Notes: generated by a model not told the origin, from the sequence alone. A stretch of DNA of 43,623 nucleotides from Lutibacter sp. (GCA_002733665.1 NVWM01000015.1:452-44074); one strand, 5' to 3'. Shown: positions 18,179-27,632, counted from the stretch's first letter. A program made the numbers and translations.

Positions 18179-19588
18179 TTATTTTTTCAATCCTAAACTC
18201 TCAGCCTTTATAATCATAAACTGATAAGCCTCATCATAATCATTGGCAATATCACCTTCAAGAATTGCTTCTTTGATAGCATCTTTCAGTTGGCCTATTT
18301 CTCTACAAGGTTTTAAATTAAAGGTTTCCATAATTAATTCTCCAGAAATTGGAGGCTGAAAATTACGAATTTGATCTCTCGCTTCTACTTCTTTAATTTT
18401 TTCTCTAACTTTTCTAAAATTCTGATGATAACGCTTATATTTCTTTGGGCTTTTCGTGGTAATATCTGCTTCGCATAGCGTCATCAAACTATCAATATCA
18501 TCTCCACAATCAAAAACCAATCTGCGAACTGCAGCATCTGTAACATCAGTTGCTAATACTATTGGACGTGAGCTTAACAAGACCATTTTCTGAACAAATT
18601 TCATTTTATTATTCAACGGCATTTTCAACCGTTTAAACAGTTTATACACCATTTTTGAACCAACAAATTCATGTGCGTGAAACGTCCATCCGTTTTTTTT
18701 ATCAAACTTTTTAGTTGGTGCTTTACCAATATCATGCAATAAAGCAGCCCAACGCAACCATAAATCATCTGTGTTATTTGAAATATTATCTACAACTTCA
18801 AATGTGTGATAAAAATTATCTTTATGACCTTGACCTTCTATTTCATCAACTCCTTTTAACGCTGTTAATTCTGGAAGAAATTGCGATAATAAATTGGTTT
18901 TATTTAACAATAAAAATCCGACTGAGGGCTTAGAAGTTAACATGATTTTATTGAGTTCATCAATAATACGTTCGCGAGTAATAATCTTTAATCTATCTGA
19001 ATTTTTAGTAATTGCATCTAATGATTTTTGCGCTATCTGAAACCCAAGTTGCGTAGCAAATCGAATTGCGCGCATCATACGAAGTGGATCATCTGAATAC
19101 GTAATACTAGGTTCTAAAGGTGTACGGATTATTTTGTTTTCTAGGTCTTCCATTCCATTAAACGGATCTAACAACTCACCTAAATTTTCTTTATTTAGAC
19201 TGATTGCCAATGCATTAATAGTGAAATCTCTTCTGTTTTGATCATCTTCAAGCGTTCCGTTTTCCACAATTGGATTACGACTATTTTCGTTATATGATTC
19301 TTTACGAGCACCAACAAATTCTACTTCAAGAGTATCTGTCCTCAACATTGCAGTTCCGTATGTCTTAAAAACTTTTACTTTTGGATTGTTTGGCAATAAT
19401 TCAGCAACTCTTTGAGCCAGTTCTATTCCACTCCCAACGCATACAATATCGATATCTTTGGCTGTACCTCGCTTTAAGATAAAATCGCGTACAAAACCTC
19501 CGATAACATAAGAAGAAACATTTAATTCTTCAGATGCTTGTGAGATTACCTCAAAAATAGGATGGTTTATTGCTTTTTTAGTATCCAT
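18179..19588 (-). CDS. cca: CCA tRNA nucleotidyltransferase with HD domain (469 aa)
   Basis: This class II nucleotidyltransferase-fold enzyme adds or repairs the 3' CCA of tRNA. The head has YVIGGFVRD at ~27-35 and the metal-binding DID of AKDIDIV. RRDFTINALA and the DDPLRMMRAIRFA RNA-binding neck motif follow. An HD phosphohydrolase domain (LLHDIGKAP) lies in the middle-to-C-terminal half. It is probably the full CCA-adding enzyme, since no split A-/CC-adding pair is visible here. It lies 19 bp downstream of the threonylcarbamoyl-AMP synthase gene, making a tRNA-maturation operon. Confidence 0.93.
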   Translation of the reverse strand: MDTKKAINHPIFEVISQASEELNVSSYVIGGFVRDFILKRGTAKDIDIVCVGSGIELAQRVAELLPNNPKVKVFKTYGTAMLRTDTLEVEFVGARKESYNENSRNPIVENGTLEDDQNRRDFTINALAISLNKENLGELLDPFNGMEDLENKIIRTPLEPSITYSDDPLRMMRAIRFATQLGFQIAQKSLDAITKNSDRLKIITRERIIDELNKIMLTSKPSVGFLLLNKTNLLSQFLPELTALKGVDEIEGQGHKDNFYHTFEVVDNISNNTDDLWLRWAALLHDIGKAPTKKFDKKNGWTFHAHEFVGSKMVYKLFKRLKMPLNNKMKFVQKMVLLSSRPIVLATDVTDAAVRRLVFDCGDDIDSLMTLCEADITTKSPKKYKRYHQNFRKVREKIKEVEARDQIRNFQPPISGELIMETFNLKPCREIGQLKDAIKEAILEGDIANDYDEAYQFMIIKAESLGLKK

Positions 19589-19607
19589 TTAAAAATTAAT
19601 TCGAATT

Positions 19608-20138
19608 TTATTTTCTGATAATTGTTGCACTTCCATCTTTTTCTATTTTGATGATAGATGATGGCTTATTACACGTTTTATTCTGGTGCAAATTTACAAT
19701 ATAGTCAACGCGCTGCAAAATTGAAGGTTCAATTTCTTGGAAAGATTTTGGCGTTGGAGAATTACTAATATTTGCAGATGTTGATACAATAGGCTTGCCG
19801 AATCTTTTAATCAATTTTCGACAAAACTCATCTTGAACAATTCTAATTGCAACTGTATTATCTGAAGCAATTACATTCGATGCTAATCCTTTTGGATTTT
19901 GATAAATAACAGTTGTAGGTTTTACAGTGGTTTCTAAAAATCTAAGAATGTTTTTAGACACAGAAACATACTTTTTTAACATATGGATAGAACTAACTAA
20001 CACAATTAAACTCTTACTTTCTGTGCGCCCCTTAATTTTATAAATTTTTTTAACTACTTGCTCATTTGTAGCGTCACAACCCAAACCCCAAACTGTGTCT
20101 GTTGGATAGAGGATTATTTTTTTTTTAATTAAAGCCAT
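19608..20138 (-). CDS. L-threonylcarbamoyladenylate synthase, TsaC/Sua5/YrdC family (176 aa)
   Basis: This enzyme makes threonylcarbamoyl-AMP from threonine, bicarbonate and ATP for the t6A37 modification of ANN-decoding tRNAs. The open frame extends upstream to 20246, but homology begins at KKKIILYPTDTVWGLGCD, so I choose the ATG at 20138. Conserved features are the KxR-type IKGRTESKSLIVLV, and SANISNSPTP near residue 125-135. The length is that of the stand-alone YrdC/TsaC form without the Sua5 C-terminal domain. The downstream neighbour is cca. Confidence 0.92.
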   Translation of the reverse strand: MALIKKKIILYPTDTVWGLGCDATNEQVVKKIYKIKGRTESKSLIVLVSSIHMLKKYVSVSKNILRFLETTVKPTTVIYQNPKGLASNVIASDNTVAIRIVQDEFCRKLIKRFGKPIVSTSANISNSPTPKSFQEIEPSILQRVDYIVNLHQNKTCNKPSSIIKIEKDGSATIIRK

Positions 20139-20217
20139 TACTGTATCAATTAAGAAAAAGATGTTTTTTATTTTACTATTTTTGCACATATCTATTCTAT
20201 CATTAATAAGCAAAAAT

Positions 20218-21195
20218 ATGAAATTTAAAAACGTTCTTGTTGCCAATAAGAATTTAAATAAACTGGGAGGTACAGAAACGTTTACTTACTCCTTTATTAA
20301 AGAATTAATTTCAAAAGGATATAATGTAGAGTATTTTGCATTTAAAAAAGGGTTTGTTTCTTCTAAAATTGAAAATGATTTAGGGGTGAGTTTTATGAAT
20401 AAAAATTCATATGATGTCATTTTTTCTAATCATAATAAATGCGTTAGACATTTAAGTTCAAAAGGGCTTATTATTCAAACTTGTCATGGTATATATCCTA
20501 AATTGGAGCAACCTTCAAGATTTGCTGATGCTCATGTTGCAATTTCTAATGAAGTATTGAATCATATACAATCAAAAGGCTATTCTGGAAAAGTAATTTT
20601 AAATGGTATTGATTGTATAAACTATAAACCGGAAAAGGAAATTAATAAAAAACTAAAAAATGTTTTAAGTTTATGTCATTCTGATGAAGCGAATGAAGTA
20701 ATAAGTAATGCCTGCAAACAATTAAATATTAATTTTAATAGTTTAAATAAATATAAAAACCCTATTTGGAATATTAGCAAAGTTATTAATGAAAATGATT
20801 TAGTGGTAGGGATTGGCAGATCTGCATATGAAGCTATTGCATGCGGAAGACCTATATTAATATATGATAACAGATCGTATTCAAAATCTTTTTCTGATGG
20901 ATATCTACAAAAAAGTACTATTGATTTTTCTATCTTAAATAATTGTTCTGGAAGATACTTCAAGAAAAAACTTGATCAAAATGGTATTGTAAAGGAATTA
21001 AAAAAATATAATAGTAATGATGCGACTTTTTTAAGAGATTTTGCTTTGAACAATTTGAATGTTAAAACACAAATTAACACCTATTTAGAATATGCTAATA
21101 GTGTTAAAAAGAAAAACAACTATCTGATTTCTTTTTTTAAAAGCATCTTTGCTTTTAAATTAAAGATACAACTCATTTTTTATAACTTATATTGA
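20218..21195 (+). CDS. GT-B fold glycosyltransferase, GT4-like (325 aa)
   Basis: The N-terminus MKFKNVLVANKNLNKLGGTETF has the glycine-rich loop typical of GT4-type enzymes (GGTET). CHGIYP and AISNEV follow, then the hinge LNGIDCINY. The C-terminal domain shows GIGRSAYEAIACGRPILIYD, the acceptor/donor-binding E-x-x-A-C-G-R-P pattern. The frame is open from 20161, but the ATG at 20218 is the natural start. A TATTTTTG -7-like box lies at 20177-20184. The coding sequence is even richer in A+T and in Asn/Lys codons than the flanking core genes, as is common for exchanged surface-glycan genes. The sugar and acceptor are unknown. It ends 24 bp from a convergent glycosyltransferase gene. Confidence 0.85.
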   Translation: MKFKNVLVANKNLNKLGGTETFTYSFIKELISKGYNVEYFAFKKGFVSSKIENDLGVSFMNKNSYDVIFSNHNKCVRHLSSKGLIIQTCHGIYPKLEQPSRFADAHVAISNEVLNHIQSKGYSGKVILNGIDCINYKPEKEINKKLKNVLSLCHSDEANEVISNACKQLNINFNSLNKYKNPIWNISKVINENDLVVGIGRSAYEAIACGRPILIYDNRSYSKSFSDGYLQKSTIDFSILNNCSGRYFKKKLDQNGIVKELKKYNSNDATFLRDFALNNLNVKTQINTYLEYANSVKKKNNYLISFFKSIFAFKLKIQLIFYNLY

Positions 21196-21219
21196 TTACT
21201 TCTCAGGGTTTCTAAATTA

Positions 21220-22092
21220 TTAATCAAATCTATTTTTAGCAAAAAGAGATTTTAATCTATAAAAACCTATTTGTTTTTTAATTTTCTTACCATAATATGC
21301 AGATAAAAGATAAAATTTATTTTTAAAACTATCAAAATACCATAATTTATAATCTACCATTCTATCTATAAGCGATTTAGATATAGAAGAACTTATATTA
21401 AATTCATCTAAAATAGTTCGTTTAACTTTTCCAAAACCTCTAAATTTATTTGATTTATTTTTTTCATGTATTATAGTGAGCCATAAATGTTTGTTTTTCA
21501 CTTCTAAAATATTTCTTTCATATTTCCAATGTGTATGTCCTTTATGCCAAACTGTTTTAACCCGTTCCTTTCTTTCAATCAGGCTAATATATGGATTGTA
21601 TAAATGCAGCATTTTCCCAAGCTTAATTTTATTTCCAACTTCCATTCCGTATCCACCAGTAACATCAATTGCCATATAGTCTTGCTTGTCAAAAAAACTT
21701 TGAACGACACTAGTATAGTCTTGATGTATACAATCATCATTATCTAATCTAGATGTAATGATGTATTTTTCAGTATCTAATACATCTACTTTTTCTATAA
21801 TTGAAGGAATAAAACTTTTCATACCATCAATAAAAAAAGGATGAAAATTATCATATTCTTTAACAAAATCTTCAATCTTAGATTTATATATTTCTGGCGT
21901 ATTTACATCAAAAAAAACAAGCCATTTAAAATGTTGATTGGTTTGATTCTTTACAGACGGAAAACAATAATTTTCGAACAATTCAAATCTCTCTTCTAAC
22001 CAAGAATCGGACAATACTACTTCATTATTCTTTGTAGTATTCCAATCATCTCTCCTTAAATTAAATCTTGTAATTATATAATGTTGAAACAT
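21220..22092 (-). CDS. Putative rhamnosyltransferase-type glycosyltransferase (290 aa)
   Basis: The opening FQHYIITRFNLRRDDW, then LSDSWLEERFELFENYCFPSVKNQTNQ and FKWLVFFD, followed by ITSRLDNDDCIHQDY, match the family annotated as putative rhamnosyl transferase. Its DNDD likely serves as the metal-binding DxD. The C-terminal part is basic. It lies 15 bp downstream of a WaaE-type glycosyltransferase gene and is the third gene of a dapD-led operon. Rhamnose specificity is a family label, not something the sequence proves. Confidence 0.85.
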   Translation of the reverse strand: MFQHYIITRFNLRRDDWNTTKNNEVVLSDSWLEERFELFENYCFPSVKNQTNQHFKWLVFFDVNTPEIYKSKIEDFVKEYDNFHPFFIDGMKSFIPSIIEKVDVLDTEKYIITSRLDNDDCIHQDYTSVVQSFFDKQDYMAIDVTGGYGMEVGNKIKLGKMLHLYNPYISLIERKERVKTVWHKGHTHWKYERNILEVKNKHLWLTIIHEKNKSNKFRGFGKVKRTILDEFNISSSISKSLIDRMVDYKLWYFDSFKNKFYLLSAYYGKKIKKQIGFYRLKSLFAKNRFD

Positions 22093-22107
22093 CTATTGCT
22101 TATTAAT

Positions 22108-22857
22108 TTATTTTGAATTTCTTCTGATTAGCCACATTTTTATATATCTCGTATAAACTCCATATGCTTGAGTTGAAGCCAATACAAATCCAGAGAATCC
22201 ATCTAAAAATCCTAATCTAAGAACGTAATGAATTAAAAACCGTACAGGAGGCTTGACAAGTAAGTGAAATAGCGTAACTGCCTTCCCTTGTTTATCGAGT
22301 TGTTGCGCTTGCAAGCCTGAATATTGATTCAGTTTAGAAATATAATGGTCAAATCCTCGATAAGAAAAATGTTCCAACTTATGCTTTAAAAAGCCTAATT
22401 CTCCATTTGCTTTGATTATTTCATGAACGAGATTTCCATCATATTGACAATTACTCTTTAAAAATAATCGTACTACTTTATCTCTATTCCAACCTCCAAA
22501 CCTAATTTTTTTATTTAAAAAATAAAAAGTTCGATACACATAAAACCCAACGAAATCCTTTGGAGATCTCACAGTTTCTAAAATTTCTAATTGAAGTTCG
22601 GGAGTAACGCGTTCATCAGCATCTAAAATATAAATCCAATCATTTTTTGCATGACTGATAGCAAAGTTTTTTTGAGTAGAAAAGTCATCAAACACACGTT
22701 GGATTAGTTTTACATCATGTTTTTTAACTAATTCTACTGTTCTATCTGTACTAAAAGAATCTATCACAATTATTTCGTCAGCAAAACTTACAGACTCTAT
22801 TGCATTTTCAATATGTAACTCCTCGTTAAAGGTTGGTATAATTGCGGTAATATTCAA
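22108..22857 (-). CDS. Family-2 glycosyltransferase, WaaE/KdtX-like (249 aa)
   Basis: This compact GT-A enzyme shows TAIIPTFNEELHIENAIES, then EIIVIDSFSTDRTVEL, and FSTQKNFAISHAKNDWIYILDADER, with the DAD metal site near residue 80. That pattern is typical of WaaE-type beta-1,4-glucosyltransferases of the lipopolysaccharide inner core. The C-terminal ~60 residues carry amphipathic helices (PVRFLIHYVLRLGF). It starts 10 bp after dapD and precedes the rhamnosyltransferase-type gene, so all three are probably one transcript. An LPS-core role is inferred. Confidence 0.9.
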   Translation of the reverse strand: MNITAIIPTFNEELHIENAIESVSFADEIIVIDSFSTDRTVELVKKHDVKLIQRVFDDFSTQKNFAISHAKNDWIYILDADERVTPELQLEILETVRSPKDFVGFYVYRTFYFLNKKIRFGGWNRDKVVRLFLKSNCQYDGNLVHEIIKANGELGFLKHKLEHFSYRGFDHYISKLNQYSGLQAQQLDKQGKAVTLFHLLVKPPVRFLIHYVLRLGFLDGFSGFVLASTQAYGVYTRYIKMWLIRRNSK

Positions 22858-22867
22858 TATACAAATT

Positions 22868-23683
22868 TTAAACTGCTACATCATATTCACGAAGTGCATC
22901 GTTTAATGATGTTTTTTTATTGGTACTTTCTTTTCTTTTCCCAATTATCAAAGCGCAAGGGACATTATAATTTCCTGCTTTAAACTCTTTGGTATAACTT
23001 CCAGGAATCACAACCGATCTTGCTGGAATAACTCCTTTTGTAATTACAGGCTCATCACCTGTTACATCTATAATTTTAGTGCTCATTGTCAACACAACAT
23101 TGGCTCCTAAAACAGCTTCTTTCTCCACTCTCACTCCCTCAACAACAATACATCTTGAGCCAATAAATGCTCCATCTTCAATAATTACTGGCGATGCTTG
23201 TAATGGCTCTAAAACGCCTCCTATTCCAACTCCTCCACTCAAATGAACATTCTTACCTATTTGCGCACAAGAACCAACTGTTGCCCAAGTATCTACCATT
23301 GTTCCTTCATCTACATATGCTCCAATATTTACATAACTTGGCATCAATATAGTTCCAGAAGAAATATACGCTCCATGTCGTGCAACTGCGTGAGGAACAA
23401 CTCGTATTCCTTTTTCTTTATATCCTTTTTTTAGTGGTATCTTATCGTGGTATTCAAAAACACCAACTTCTATTGTTTCCATTTTCTGAATTGGAAAATA
23501 CAATACAACTGCTTTTTTTACCCATTCATTAACTTGCCAATCATTTTCAATTGGTTCTGCAACTCTCAACTCTCCCTTATCAAGTAAATCAATAACCTTT
23601 CTAATTGCATCTTGAGTTTTGGCTTCTTTTAGCAAATCTCTATCGTCCCAAGCCTTTTCAATTGTGTTTTTTAAATATTCCAT
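22868..23683 (-). CDS. dapD: 2,3,4,5-tetrahydropyridine-2,6-dicarboxylate N-succinyltransferase
   Basis: DapD transfers succinyl from succinyl-CoA to tetrahydrodipicolinate in the succinylase route to meso-diaminopimelate and lysine, feeding peptidoglycan. The 271-aa length is normal (E. coli 274). An N-terminal helical part with DDRDLLKEAKTQ is followed by a left-handed beta-helix with hexapeptide repeats from ~115 to ~215 (YVNIGAYVDEGTMVDTWATV, then GGVGIGGVLEPLQA). It is the first gene of an operon with two glycosyltransferases and has a good promoter upstream. Confidence 0.97.
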   Translation of the reverse strand: MEYLKNTIEKAWDDRDLLKEAKTQDAIRKVIDLLDKGELRVAEPIENDWQVNEWVKKAVVLYFPIQKMETIEVGVFEYHDKIPLKKGYKEKGIRVVPHAVARHGAYISSGTILMPSYVNIGAYVDEGTMVDTWATVGSCAQIGKNVHLSGGVGIGGVLEPLQASPVIIEDGAFIGSRCIVVEGVRVEKEAVLGANVVLTMSTKIIDVTGDEPVITKGVIPARSVVIPGSYTKEFKAGNYNVPCALIIGKRKESTNKKTSLNDALREYDVAV

Positions 23684-23704
23684 TCTATATTAAAATTATA
23701 ATCA

Positions 23705-23737
23705 CAAAGATAAATATATCGTTGCAGTATTATCAAA
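23705..23737 (-). promoter_or_regulatory. Bacteroidota-type promoter of dapD
   Basis: On the minus strand there is -33 TTTG (23737-23734), a 21-nt spacer, and -7 TATCTTTG (23712-23705). The box lies 22 nt upstream of the dapD ATG. Confidence 0.75.
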
Positions 23738-23800
23738 AATTGCCTTTTTATTTATTAGTAAAATAAATACGTATTTTTGCAAAAATATTTAAATTGATTA

Positions 23801-24211
23801 ATGGCACGTATTTTAGCACTTGATTACGGAAAAGTACGCACTGGAATTGCTGTAACTGATGAGTTACAGATTATTGCTTCTGGTCTTACAACAGTTGACA
23901 CTAAAACCATTTTTACTTTTTTAGAAGACTACTTATCTACCGAAAAAGTAGAAACATTTATCGTTGGCGAGCCAAAACAACTAGATAATACGGTAAGTGA
24001 AAGTGAGGCAGATATATTAAAATTTATTACCAAACTGACAAATAAATATCCCAATATTCCTATAAAAAGAGTTGATGAACGGTTTACATCCAAAATGGCT
24101 TTTCAAACTATGATAGCTAGTGGAATGTCTAAAGGCAAGCGAAGAAATAAGGCGCTACTTGATGAAATAAGTGCAACAATAATCTTACAAACGTACTTAG
24201 ATCAAATTTAA
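23801..24211 (+). CDS. ruvX: Pre-16S rRNA nuclease / putative Holliday junction resolvase RuvX (YqgF)
   Basis: The 136-aa RNase-H-fold protein begins ARILALDYGKVRTGIAVTD, with the first catalytic Asp (D7 region). It has GEPKQLDNTVSESE in the middle and VDERFTSKMA, ending with a conserved DEISATIILQTYL whose acidic residue completes the active site. YqgF proteins process pre-16S rRNA ends and were earlier proposed as resolvases. A -7-like TATTTTTG lies at 23772-23779. The 3' end overlaps the convergent methyltransferase gene by four bases. Confidence 0.95.
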   Translation: MARILALDYGKVRTGIAVTDELQIIASGLTTVDTKTIFTFLEDYLSTEKVETFIVGEPKQLDNTVSESEADILKFITKLTNKYPNIPIKRVDERFTSKMAFQTMIASGMSKGKRRNKALLDEISATIILQTYLDQI

Positions 24212-24879
24212 TTCTCAATTAAATAATCAAAACGGTAATGTGAGTATGGCAACTCCTTTGGTTGTTTTAAAAATGTTCCTTTAACTCCCAAGTCCTTACA
24301 AATAGTATCTAATTCTGATACTTTCCAGAACTTTCCCATACTATTTTTATTCAGTATTTTATCTTTTAAATACCTGATTTTCTTCATAAAAGAACCATAA
24401 AACTTGTAAAAATTATCGTGATTTGGAATATCACCAATAAAAATTTTACCATTTGGCTTTAGGCTTTTTAACATTTCAGAAATAACTTTTTCACCTTCTT
24501 TTTTCTTATCAAAATATTGAAAAGAAAATTGCAAATAAATTTTATCAAACAACTTGTTGTCAATTGATTGAAAAATGTTTAACGCATTACAACTTATATA
24601 TTTAACATTTATATCGTTGTAGTTTTTTTCTGCGACATTAATCAATTTTTCCGAATCATCAACACCTGTAATCTGATTGCATTTTTTTGCTATTTGTTGT
24701 GTCAAAATTCCGTTTCCACAACATACATCCAACAAATCATCAGATTTTCTTATATCAAGTATTCTCACAATATAATTTGCTGTTAATAATGTACTTTCAA
24801 TATCTTTTCGTTGCACTTGACCTATACTATTATCAATATTTAAAGTGGTATTATCGTTCCAATACTTTTTCCAATCCAT
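24208..24879 (-). CDS. Class I SAM-dependent methyltransferase (223 aa)
   Basis: The Rossmann-type methyltransferase core is clear: motif I DDLLDVCCGNGILTQQIA (~43-60), the acidic end of strand 2 in ITGVDDSEKLI, then ISCNALNIF and the motif after strand 4 IYLQFSFQYFDKKKEGE. NGKIFIGDIPNHDNF follows. The substrate is unknown; proteins of this look appear next to envelope and small-molecule genes. It overlaps ruvX tail to tail by 4 bp and stands alone on the minus strand. Confidence 0.87.
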   Translation of the reverse strand: MDWKKYWNDNTTLNIDNSIGQVQRKDIESTLLTANYIVRILDIRKSDDLLDVCCGNGILTQQIAKKCNQITGVDDSEKLINVAEKNYNDINVKYISCNALNIFQSIDNKLFDKIYLQFSFQYFDKKKEGEKVISEMLKSLKPNGKIFIGDIPNHDNFYKFYGSFMKKIRYLKDKILNKNSMGKFWKVSELDTICKDLGVKGTFLKQPKELPYSHYRFDYLIEN

Positions 24880-24959
24880 AGATAAAAATCATTATTGCAT
24901 CAAAACTACTAAAAAATTACATCTATTATCGTATTTTTGCACTCGATAAAAATTAAAAA

Positions 24960-25550
24960 ATGATTTTACCAATTATTGCATACGGAACACCTGTTTTACG
25001 GAAAGTTGGAGTCGATATCGACAAAGATTATCCGAATCTTGAAAAGTTGATTCAAGACATGACAGAGACCATGAATAACGCTCAAGGCGTTGGATTGGCT
25101 GCACCACAAATTGGGAAAGCAATTCGTTTGTTTTTGGTTGACACTACGCCATTTTCAAAAGATGATGAACTTGATGAAACCGAAAGAGCATTTTTAGGAA
25201 ATTTCAAAAAAATATTTATCAACGCCCAAATTATTGAAGAAACTGGAGACGAGTGGGTTTTTAACGAAGGTTGTCTTAGTATTCCTGATATTCGAGAAGA
25301 TGTTTTTAGAAACGAGACTGTAACAATCGAATATTATGATGAAAACTTTAAAAAACATACCGAAGTTTTGTCAGGTCTTGCAGCGAGAGTTGTACAACAT
25401 GAGTACGACCATATTGAAGGGGTTTTATTTACAGATAAACTTTCGACATTAAAAAAGCGTTTGCTAAAAAAGAGATTAGATAAAATATCAAAAGGAAAAA
25501 TAGATACAGATTATAGAATGAAATTTTATAATCCTAAAAAGAAAAAATAA
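24960..25550 (+). CDS. def: Peptide deformylase
   Basis: Def removes the formyl group from the initiator methionine of nascent proteins using a metal, usually Fe(II). The three signature motifs are intact: GVGLAAPQIG (~46-55), EGCLSIP with metal ligand Cys105, and QHEYDH with His147, catalytic Glu148 and His151. At 196 aa it has a basic C-terminal tail (KKRLLKKRLDKISKGK) longer than the E. coli enzyme, common in Bacteroidota. A -7-like TATTTTTG lies at 24932-24939. It leads a group with the DUF5606 gene and mazG. Confidence 0.97.
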   Translation: MILPIIAYGTPVLRKVGVDIDKDYPNLEKLIQDMTETMNNAQGVGLAAPQIGKAIRLFLVDTTPFSKDDELDETERAFLGNFKKIFINAQIIEETGDEWVFNEGCLSIPDIREDVFRNETVTIEYYDENFKKHTEVLSGLAARVVQHEYDHIEGVLFTDKLSTLKKRLLKKRLDKISKGKIDTDYRMKFYNPKKKK

Positions 25551-25565
25551 AACCTCATAGAGGTT
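25551..25565 (+). terminator. Possible weak hairpin after def
   Basis: A 6-bp stem AACCTC / GAGGTT with a 3-base loop directly follows the def TAA. Only a short AT-rich tail (ATTTATAAAA) follows, so it may be an attenuator or nothing. Confidence 0.3.
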
Positions 25566-25595
25566 ATTTATAAAACAAATTATAACGAATAAAGT

Positions 25596-26010
25596 ATGAG
25601 TTTAGAAAAAATTATTGCTGTTACAGGAAAACCAGGATTGTATGAAATTATTGCACAATCTAAAGGTGGAATTATTGTTGAGTCGTTAATTGACAAAAAA
25701 CGTTTTCCAATAAATGCAATGCATAACGTGAGTGTGTTAGACAATATCGCTATATACACATATGAAAATGAAATGCCTTTAAAATTGATATTCAAAACAA
25801 TTTTTGAAAAAGAAGAAGGTAAAGAATGTGTGAGTCATAAAGAAAATAATAAAGTTCTAATTGCATACTTTTTAGAAATTTTACCAAATTATGATGACGA
25901 ACGTGTATACCCATCAAACATTAAAAAAGTACTGAATTGGTATAACTTATTGGTGAACTACAACTTTGACTTCTCTACTATAGAAGAAGATACTGACGAA
26001 GAGGAGGAGT

Positions 26011-26012
<2 letters not shown>
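25596..26012 (+). CDS. DUF5606 protein (138 aa)
   Basis: The protein opens with [20 protein letters not shown] and has the Bacteroidota DUF5606 layout. An N-terminal SH3-like part handles [16 protein letters not shown] and [13 protein letters not shown], and a helical C-terminal part follows. It ends in a strongly acidic tail (EEDTDEEEE). The function is unknown. It lies between def and mazG, 45 bp after def. The last two bases of its TAG stop are the first bases of a heptamer tandem array. Confidence 0.9.
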
Positions 26013-26116
<104 letters not shown>

Positions 26117-26127
26117 AAAATTAAAAA

Positions 26128-26907
26128 ATGAATTCTAAAGAACAAAAATTACAAGCTTTTTCTCGTCTATTAGACATTATGGATGAGTTGCGTGAAAAAT
26201 GTCCTTGGGATCAAAAACAAACATTAGAGTCACTTCGTCATTTAACTATCGAAGAAACCTACGAACTTGGCGATGCTATTCTAGACAATGACTTAGAAGA
26301 AGTTAAAAAAGAATTAGGTGATTTATTACTTCACATCGTTTTTTATGCTAAAATAGGTTCTGAAACGAAAGACTTTGACATTGCTGATGTTGCCAATGAA
26401 ATTTCTGATAAGTTAGTATATCGTCATCCTCATATTTATGGAGATGTTACTGTAAAAGATGAGGAAGAAGTAAAACAAAATTGGGAAAAACTAAAACTAA
26501 AAGAAGGTAAAACTTCGGTTTTAGAAGGTGTTCCAAAATCGCTTCCTGCACTAGTTAAAGCCAATAGAATACAAGACAAAGTTGCAGGTGTTGGCTTTGA
26601 TTGGGAAGAACCTCAGCAAGTTTGGGAAAAGGTGCAAGAAGAACTTGCAGAACTGAACGACGAAATCAAAAAAGGAAATACTGACGCTATTGAATCTGAG
26701 TTTGGAGATGTGTTGTTTTCGATGATTAACTACGCTCGATTTATCAACGTAAACCCTGAAAACGCTTTAGAACGCACCAATAAAAAATTTATCAATCGTT
26801 TTCAATTTTTAGAGGCTGCTGCCAAAAAGGAAGGCAAAGATCTTCATGATATGTCACTTACTGAAATGGACAAGTATTGGGAGCAATCGAAGGAGTTTTT
26901 TAAATAG
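26128..26907 (+). CDS. mazG: Nucleoside triphosphate pyrophosphohydrolase MazG
   Basis: MazG hydrolyses (d)NTPs to NMP and pyrophosphate and is linked to nucleotide-pool cleaning and to lowering (p)ppGpp. This is the full-length two-domain form (259 aa). The first domain has [11 protein letters not shown] and [17 protein letters not shown] (~48-78), and the second has [12 protein letters not shown] and [15 protein letters not shown] (~170-208). The EExxE and ExxD metal-binding patterns are present in both. It is preceded by the heptamer array, which forms most of its upstream region, so if it has its own promoter the array lies within or next to it. Confidence 0.95.
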
Positions 26908-26936
26908 TTTATTATTAAAAGAAGTCTAAGGTGTTT

Positions 26937-27632
26937 TTACATTTTAAGATTTGTAAGTCCAAACGATTTGGGAATTTTTGAGTTATCTCCAACAGACAAT
27001 TTATCTATCTGATAATTATTTTGAGCAATTATCATTTTAGATATGATCAATTTATTATTTTTACCTACAGCAATATCTCTTACTATTTTGATGTCGTCTA
27101 ATGGAGTCCTACATCCGAAGATTATTTCGACTAAATCACCAGGATAATCTTTTAAAATCTTTTTTTTTGTAATCACCTCTCTGTATTCATATTCATATAA
27201 CCAATCACTTGATTTAGTTGTAACTACAGAGATTATGTCTTCATGACTTATATCGCTTTTATGTCCAACAAAGGGTAATTTTTTATCGTAAGAAATTTTG
27301 CGCATAAAAGAAATATTTTCTTCTTTAACATCAAAAACTAAGCACATACCTTTATGATTATCAGCATAGTGAGACCAAAGTAAAATATTAGAATATTTTG
27401 TACTATAGCATACTACGCCAAAATTTTTTATTTGGTTTTGAATATTTTTAATTCTTTGCTTGTGATTTAGTTCTAAAAATTCTTGCTTTCCTTCTGAATT
27501 AGTATAATATTCTTCGTGTAGACTAAATTCGAAAGGGTCATTGAATTCAAGAGGGTCAGCTACCCAATTCATCTGATTACTCAAATTTTGTAGGGTCAAT
27601 TTATTAATAGTTTGGTATCTGTAAAATTTCAT
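26937..27632 (-). CDS. DUF2971 protein (231 aa)
   Basis: The opening KFYRYQTINKLTLQNL, then WVADPLEFNDPFEF, and the central SNILLWSHYADNHKGMCLVFDV are the hallmark of DUF2971, a widespread family of unknown biochemical function that is often scattered in accessory regions. No transmembrane segment or known catalytic motif is visible. It is divergent from the DUF1801 gene and convergent with mazG. Confidence 0.88.
   Translation of the reverse strand: MKFYRYQTINKLTLQNLSNQMNWVADPLEFNDPFEFSLHEEYYTNSEGKQEFLELNHKQRIKNIQNQIKNFGVVCYSTKYSNILLWSHYADNHKGMCLVFDVKEENISFMRKISYDKKLPFVGHKSDISHEDIISVVTTKSSDWLYEYEYREVITKKKILKDYPGDLVEIIFGCRTPLDDIKIVRDIAVGKNNKLIISKMIIAQNNYQIDKLSVGDNSKIPKSFGLTNLKM

Noticed and set aside
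20139..20246. Longer N-terminus for the threonylcarbamoyl-AMP synthase
   Set aside because: The extra 36 residues do not resemble the family, which begins right at KKIILYPTDTVWGLG; the region holds the -7-like box of the divergent glycosyltransferase gene.
20218..22857. Complete capsule or O-antigen locus
   Set aside because: There are only three glycosyltransferases, with no polymerase, flippase, wzz or nucleotide-sugar synthesis genes nearby.
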